Part shown: positions 61,098 to 64,000 of the stretch, piece by piece
Numbering within the stretch: the stretch's first letter is position 1
How the letters are laid out: each line of letters starts with the position of its first letter
Source: Lysobacter antibioticus
GTDB lineage: Bacteria > Pseudomonadota > Gammaproteobacteria > Xanthomonadales > Xanthomonadaceae
Length of the DNA stretch: 64,000 nucleotides
NCBI RefSeq assembly: GCF_001442535.1
Contig: NZ_CP013141.1
Span: 4,109,930-4,173,929, forward strand
Direction: 5' to 3'
The notes under the pieces: generated by a model
Databases searched by the model: none
The model's input: the letters and a program-made list of their open reading frames with translations, nothing else
Told to the model about the DNA's origin: nothing
Translations under genes and position numbers: made by a program

Positions 61098-62497
61098 GCG
61101 CTGCACGCATCTGGGTCGTCGACGACGATCGTTCGGTCCGCTTCGTCCTGTCGACGGCCTTGCGCCAGGCCGGCTACGACGTCGACGGGTTCGAGAATGC
61201 CGGCGATGCGCTCGATGCATTGGAGCAGCGCGGCGTGCCCGATCTGCTGTTCACCGATGTGCGCATGCCCGGCGACGGCGGCCTGGTCCTGCTGGAGAAG
61301 CTCAAGGCGCGCGCGCCGTCGCTGCCGGTGGTGGTGATGAGCGCCTACACCGATGTCGCCAGCACCGCGGGTGCGTTTCGCGGCGGCGCCCAGGAATTCC
61401 TGTCCAAGCCCTTCGACCTCGACGACGCGGTGGCCCTGGCCGCGCGCACCCTGGCGGCGAGCGAACCGCAGGACGAAGCGAGCGTCGTCAGCGACGGCGC
61501 CGCCGCCGACAGCCTGATCGGCGACACGCCGGCGATGCTGACCTTGTTCCGCGCGATCGGCCGTCTGGCCCAGGCGCCGCTGTCGGTGCTGATCACCGGC
61601 GAGACCGGCACCGGCAAGGAACTGGTCGCGCGTGCGCTGCATCGCGAGTCGCCGCGTGCGACGCGGCCGTTCGTCGCGCTCAATACCGCGGCGATCCCGG
61701 CCGAGTTGCTCGAAAGCGAGTTGTTCGGCCACGAGGCCGGCGCTTTCACCGGCGCGCAGCGGCGCCATGTCGGGCGTTTCGAACAGGCCCATGGCGGCAG
61801 CCTGTTTCTCGATGAAATCGGCGACATGCCCTTGCCCTTGCAGACGCGCTTGCTGCGGGTGTTGGCCGAGGGCGAATTCTTCCGGGTCGGCGGGCGCGAA
61901 CTGATCCGGGTCGACGTGCGGGTGATCGCGGCGACCCATCAAGACCTGGAAACCCTGGTCGCGCAGGGCCGGTTCCGCGCCGATCTGTTGCACCGCCTCG
62001 ACGTGGTGCGGCTGCGGCTGCCGCCGTTGCGCGAGCGTCGCGCCGACGTGCCGCAACTGGCCGAACGTTTCCTGGCGTCGGCGGCAGTGCGTTTTGCCGC
62101 GCCGGCCAAGCGGCTGTCCAAGCCGGCGCTGGAGCGCTTGATGGCGCACGACTGGCCCGGCAACGTGCGCGAGCTCGAAAACGTGTGCTGGCGCTTGGCG
62201 GCCTTGGCGCCCGGCGAGACCATCACCCGGCAGGACATGGACGACGTGCTCGGTGTGTCGGTGCAGACGGCCGCCAGCGCCACCGAATGGGAGGCGCAGT
62301 TGTCGAGTTGGGCGCGCGCGCAGCTCGCCGAAGGCCGCGCGAACCTGCACGCCGATGCGCGCGAGCGCTTCGATCGCGCCTTGCTGGAGGCCGCCCTCGA
62401 ACACACCGGCGGGCGACGCACCGAAGCGGCGACCCGGCTCGGCCTGGGGCGCAACACCTTGACCCGAAAACTGGGGCCAGGGCGTCGCGGCGGTTAG
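61094..62497 (+). CDS. ntrC: Nitrogen-regulation response regulator NtrC (GlnG)
   Basis: 467 aa starting in the ATGA overlap with ntrB. Receiver: IWVVDDDRSVRFVLSTALRQ with phospho-Asp55 in LLFTDVRMPG. Sigma-54 AAA+ domain: VLITGETGTGKELVARALH (Walker A), ESELFGHEAGAFTGAQRRH (GAFTGA loop that contacts sigma-54), GGSLFLDEIGDMPL (Walker B). C-terminal Fis-type helix-turn-helix: ALEHTGGRRTEAATRLGLGRNTLTRKL. All functional motifs are intact. The gap 62498-62803 downstream shows no clear element. Confidence 0.96.
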   Translation: MSAARIWVVDDDRSVRFVLSTALRQAGYDVDGFENAGDALDALEQRGVPDLLFTDVRMPGDGGLVLLEKLKARAPSLPVVVMSAYTDVASTAGAFRGGAQEFLSKPFDLDDAVALAARTLAASEPQDEASVVSDGAAADSLIGDTPAMLTLFRAIGRLAQAPLSVLITGETGTGKELVARALHRESPRATRPFVALNTAAIPAELLESELFGHEAGAFTGAQRRHVGRFEQAHGGSLFLDEIGDMPLPLQTRLLRVLAEGEFFRVGGRELIRVDVRVIAATHQDLETLVAQGRFRADLLHRLDVVRLRLPPLRERRADVPQLAERFLASAAVRFAAPAKRLSKPALERLMAHDWPGNVRELENVCWRLAALAPGETITRQDMDDVLGVSVQTAASATEWEAQLSSWARAQLAEGRANLHADARERFDRALLEAALEHTGGRRTEAATRLGLGRNTLTRKLGPGRRGG

Positions 62498-62803
62498 TGC
62501 GCCGAAGCGCCGCGGTCTCGCATCGGTCGACGGTGTTCCGGCCGTGCGCATCCGGCTTCAGGTCGAGGCGTCGCAGGCATGAACGCATGCGATGCGTCGC
62601 GGTTTCGTTCGCACGAACATGCCGTGGTTGGCGGAATGCGATCGTGGGCCGCGCCCGCTCGGTATTCGTGCCCATAATCGGTGATGCCCGTTGCGATGCC
62701 GAGGGCGCGGTCGCGCGTTTCACCTGCGCTGAACCCGCGCCGGGCTAGCGTCGAATCACCTTCTACCGTGCGCCGTCGCCGGCGCCGACGACAGGAGTCC
62801 CGC

Positions 62804-63379
62804 ATGAACCCGATCCTTCGCATCTCCATCGCCACCGCCGTGCTCGCGCTCGCCGCCTGCGGCGGCCAGACGACGCGGCCGACGCCGCCGCCCAAGCCCG
62901 TGGGGCCCAAGCCGGTGTCCACCGCCCAGGCGGGGCAGGTCATCCTCGCTTCGGCATCGGGCAGCCTGGTCAGCGGCAAGCTGGCGTTGCGACCGATGGG
63001 CGACGGCGTGCATTTCACCGGCGAGATCGGCGGCCTCGCGCCGAACAGCTCGCACGCGATCCACGTCCACGAGAAAGGCGATTGCAGTGCGGCCGATGCC
63101 AGCAGCGCCGGCGGCCACTTCAATTCGGTCGGCCAACCGCACGGGCAGGTCGATCACGGTCCCCACCATGCCGGCGACATGAACAACATCGTCGCCGACG
63201 CCGAAGGCGTGGCCAAGGTCGACGTGCATGCCAGCGGCGTGACCCTCGGCGGCGGTGCCATGAACGATGTCAGCGGCCGCGCGGTGATCGTGCATGCCTC
63301 GGCCGACGATTACCGCAGCCAGCCGGCCGGCAATGCCGGTGCGCGCCTGGCCTGCGGCGTGATCAAGGTCCTGCGCTGA
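62804..63379 (+). CDS. sodC: Periplasmic Cu/Zn superoxide dismutase, lipoprotein
   Basis: 191 aa from the ATG at 62804 (ACAGGAG upstream). A lipobox, LALAACGG, gives the mature Cys near residue 19, followed by a Pro/Lys linker. SodC domain: HAIHVHEKGDCS (copper His), GGHFNSVGQPHGQVDHGPHHAGDMNNI (bridging and zinc ligands), RAVIVHASADDY (last copper His) and ARLACGVI (disulfide Cys). It removes superoxide outside the cytoplasm. All metal ligands are present. Confidence 0.95.
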   Translation: MNPILRISIATAVLALAACGGQTTRPTPPPKPVGPKPVSTAQAGQVILASASGSLVSGKLALRPMGDGVHFTGEIGGLAPNSSHAIHVHEKGDCSAADASSAGGHFNSVGQPHGQVDHGPHHAGDMNNIVADAEGVAKVDVHASGVTLGGGAMNDVSGRAVIVHASADDYRSQPAGNAGARLACGVIKVLR

Positions 63380-63481
63380 TCCCCGGCGCGGCGGGCGCCG
63401 CGCACGCGAAGGCGAAGCATGGCGCCCCCAGGTCGGCGCCGTCGTTTTATCCTGTCCGTTCCGCCCCTGCGAAGCTCCGTC

Positions 63482-63964
63482 ATGACCCGCCTGCGTATCC
63501 GCGATGCCGTTCCGACCGACCGCGACCTGATCGCCGAGTGGATGATCGCGATGGCTTGGGAGACCGAGCACAAGCGTCTCGATCCGGATACCGTGCACGC
63601 CGGGGTCGCCAACGGCCTGGCCGACGCGGCCAAGGCGCGTTACTTCATCGCCATGCGCGAAGCCGATGTCGGCGGCCACGAAACCATCGCGGTGCCGGCC
63701 GGCACCTTGATGCTGACCCACGAGTGGAGCGACTGGCGCAACGGCGACTGGTGGTGGATCCAGAGCGTCTACGTGGCCCAGGCGCATCGTCGCCAGGGCG
63801 TCTACAACGCTTTGCACAGCCACGTCGCCGCGCTCGCCCAGGCCACCCCGGGCGTGGTCGGCTTGCGGCTGTATGTCGAACGCGCCAATGCCAATGCGCA
63901 GCAGACCTATGCGGCGATGGGCATGGTCGATGCCGGCTACGACATCTACGAGCAGCACACCTGA
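63482..63964 (+). CDS. GNAT-family acetyltransferase
   Basis: 160 aa. RIRDAVPTDRDLIAEWMIAMAWETEHKRLDPDTV is followed by the GNAT core: GDWWWIQSVYVAQAHRRQGVYNALHSHV, where RRQGVY is the acetyl-CoA loop, and VERANANAQQTYAAMGMVDAGYDIYE. It acetylates an unknown amine substrate. It lies 102 bp after sodC. The remaining 36 bp of the window hold no further feature. Confidence 0.92.
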   Translation: MTRLRIRDAVPTDRDLIAEWMIAMAWETEHKRLDPDTVHAGVANGLADAAKARYFIAMREADVGGHETIAVPAGTLMLTHEWSDWRNGDWWWIQSVYVAQAHRRQGVYNALHSHVAALAQATPGVVGLRLYVERANANAQQTYAAMGMVDAGYDIYEQHT

Positions 63965-64000
63965 TGCGACGATGAGCGTGGGGAGTTTGGGCCGCTGATC

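Overview
The window is about 64 kb of very GC-rich, gene-dense bacterial DNA. A Ysc/Hrp-type secretion block, lytic-predator style secreted enzymes, GTAG-type REP sequences, STN-type TonB receptors and the protein families all point to a Lysobacter-like member of the Xanthomonadaceae. That assignment is inference from gene content; no rRNA or other taxonomic marker lies in the window.

Layout. (1) 1-8.5 kb is the downstream part of a type III secretion (T3SS) operon on the + strand: a small Gly-rich protein, sctI, sctJ, sctK, sctL, sctN, sctO, sctP, a periplasmic protein, an acidic protein and a second small Gly-rich protein, closed by a strong terminator at 8442. (2) 8.5-9.5 kb is a non-coding block of composite repeats. 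(3) 9.5-10.8 kb (minus strand) is a 433-aa Gly/Pro/His-rich protein with two C-terminal membrane helices, probably T3SS-linked. (4) 11.3-14.1 kb holds an acyltransferase and a GT4 glycosyltransferase. (5) 14.5-18.1 kb holds ArsR, YciI, VOC and an ECF42-type sigma factor. (6) 18.8-23.9 kb is a TetR-controlled module with a saccharopine-dehydrogenase-like enzyme and an RND pump that has no adaptor protein. (7) 24-29.6 kb holds a multicopper oxidase, a lipoprotein FKBP, a second composite-repeat block and a secreted metallophosphoesterase. (8) 30.5-33.7 kb is a divergent pair of GH29 fucosidases. (9) 34-38 kb holds TerC behind a yybP-ykoY (Mn) riboswitch, an AlkD-like protein, a methyltransferase and an AraC regulator. 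(10) 38.1-40.7 kb is an 878-aa protein with a LysM-like N-terminus. (11) 40.8-48 kb is a cyanophycin/beta-aspartyl-dipeptide degradation pair divergent from a FecI/FecR/TonB-receptor system. (12) 48-52.8 kb holds tam and an arsenic island (arsR, ACR3, arsH, arsC, arsN2). (13) 52.9-58.3 kb holds an ECF43-type sigma factor, a Ser/Thr kinase and a repeat-containing secreted protein. (14) 60-64 kb holds ntrBC with an NtrC site touching the ntrB start codon, then sodC and a GNAT enzyme.

Most interesting observation: a 16-bp dyad, CTRGGG-N4-YCCNAG or a close variant, followed 21-24 bp later by a -10-like hexamer. It lies ahead of the second small T3SS protein (7948), the acidic T3SS-block gene (7180), the 433-aa two-TM protein (10909-10924, minus strand) and, 30 kb away, the 878-aa LysM-like protein (38013). 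This suggests one regulon that joins the T3SS block to unlinked candidate secreted or translocator proteins. It rests on eye inspection of four sites and needs a genome-wide motif scan.
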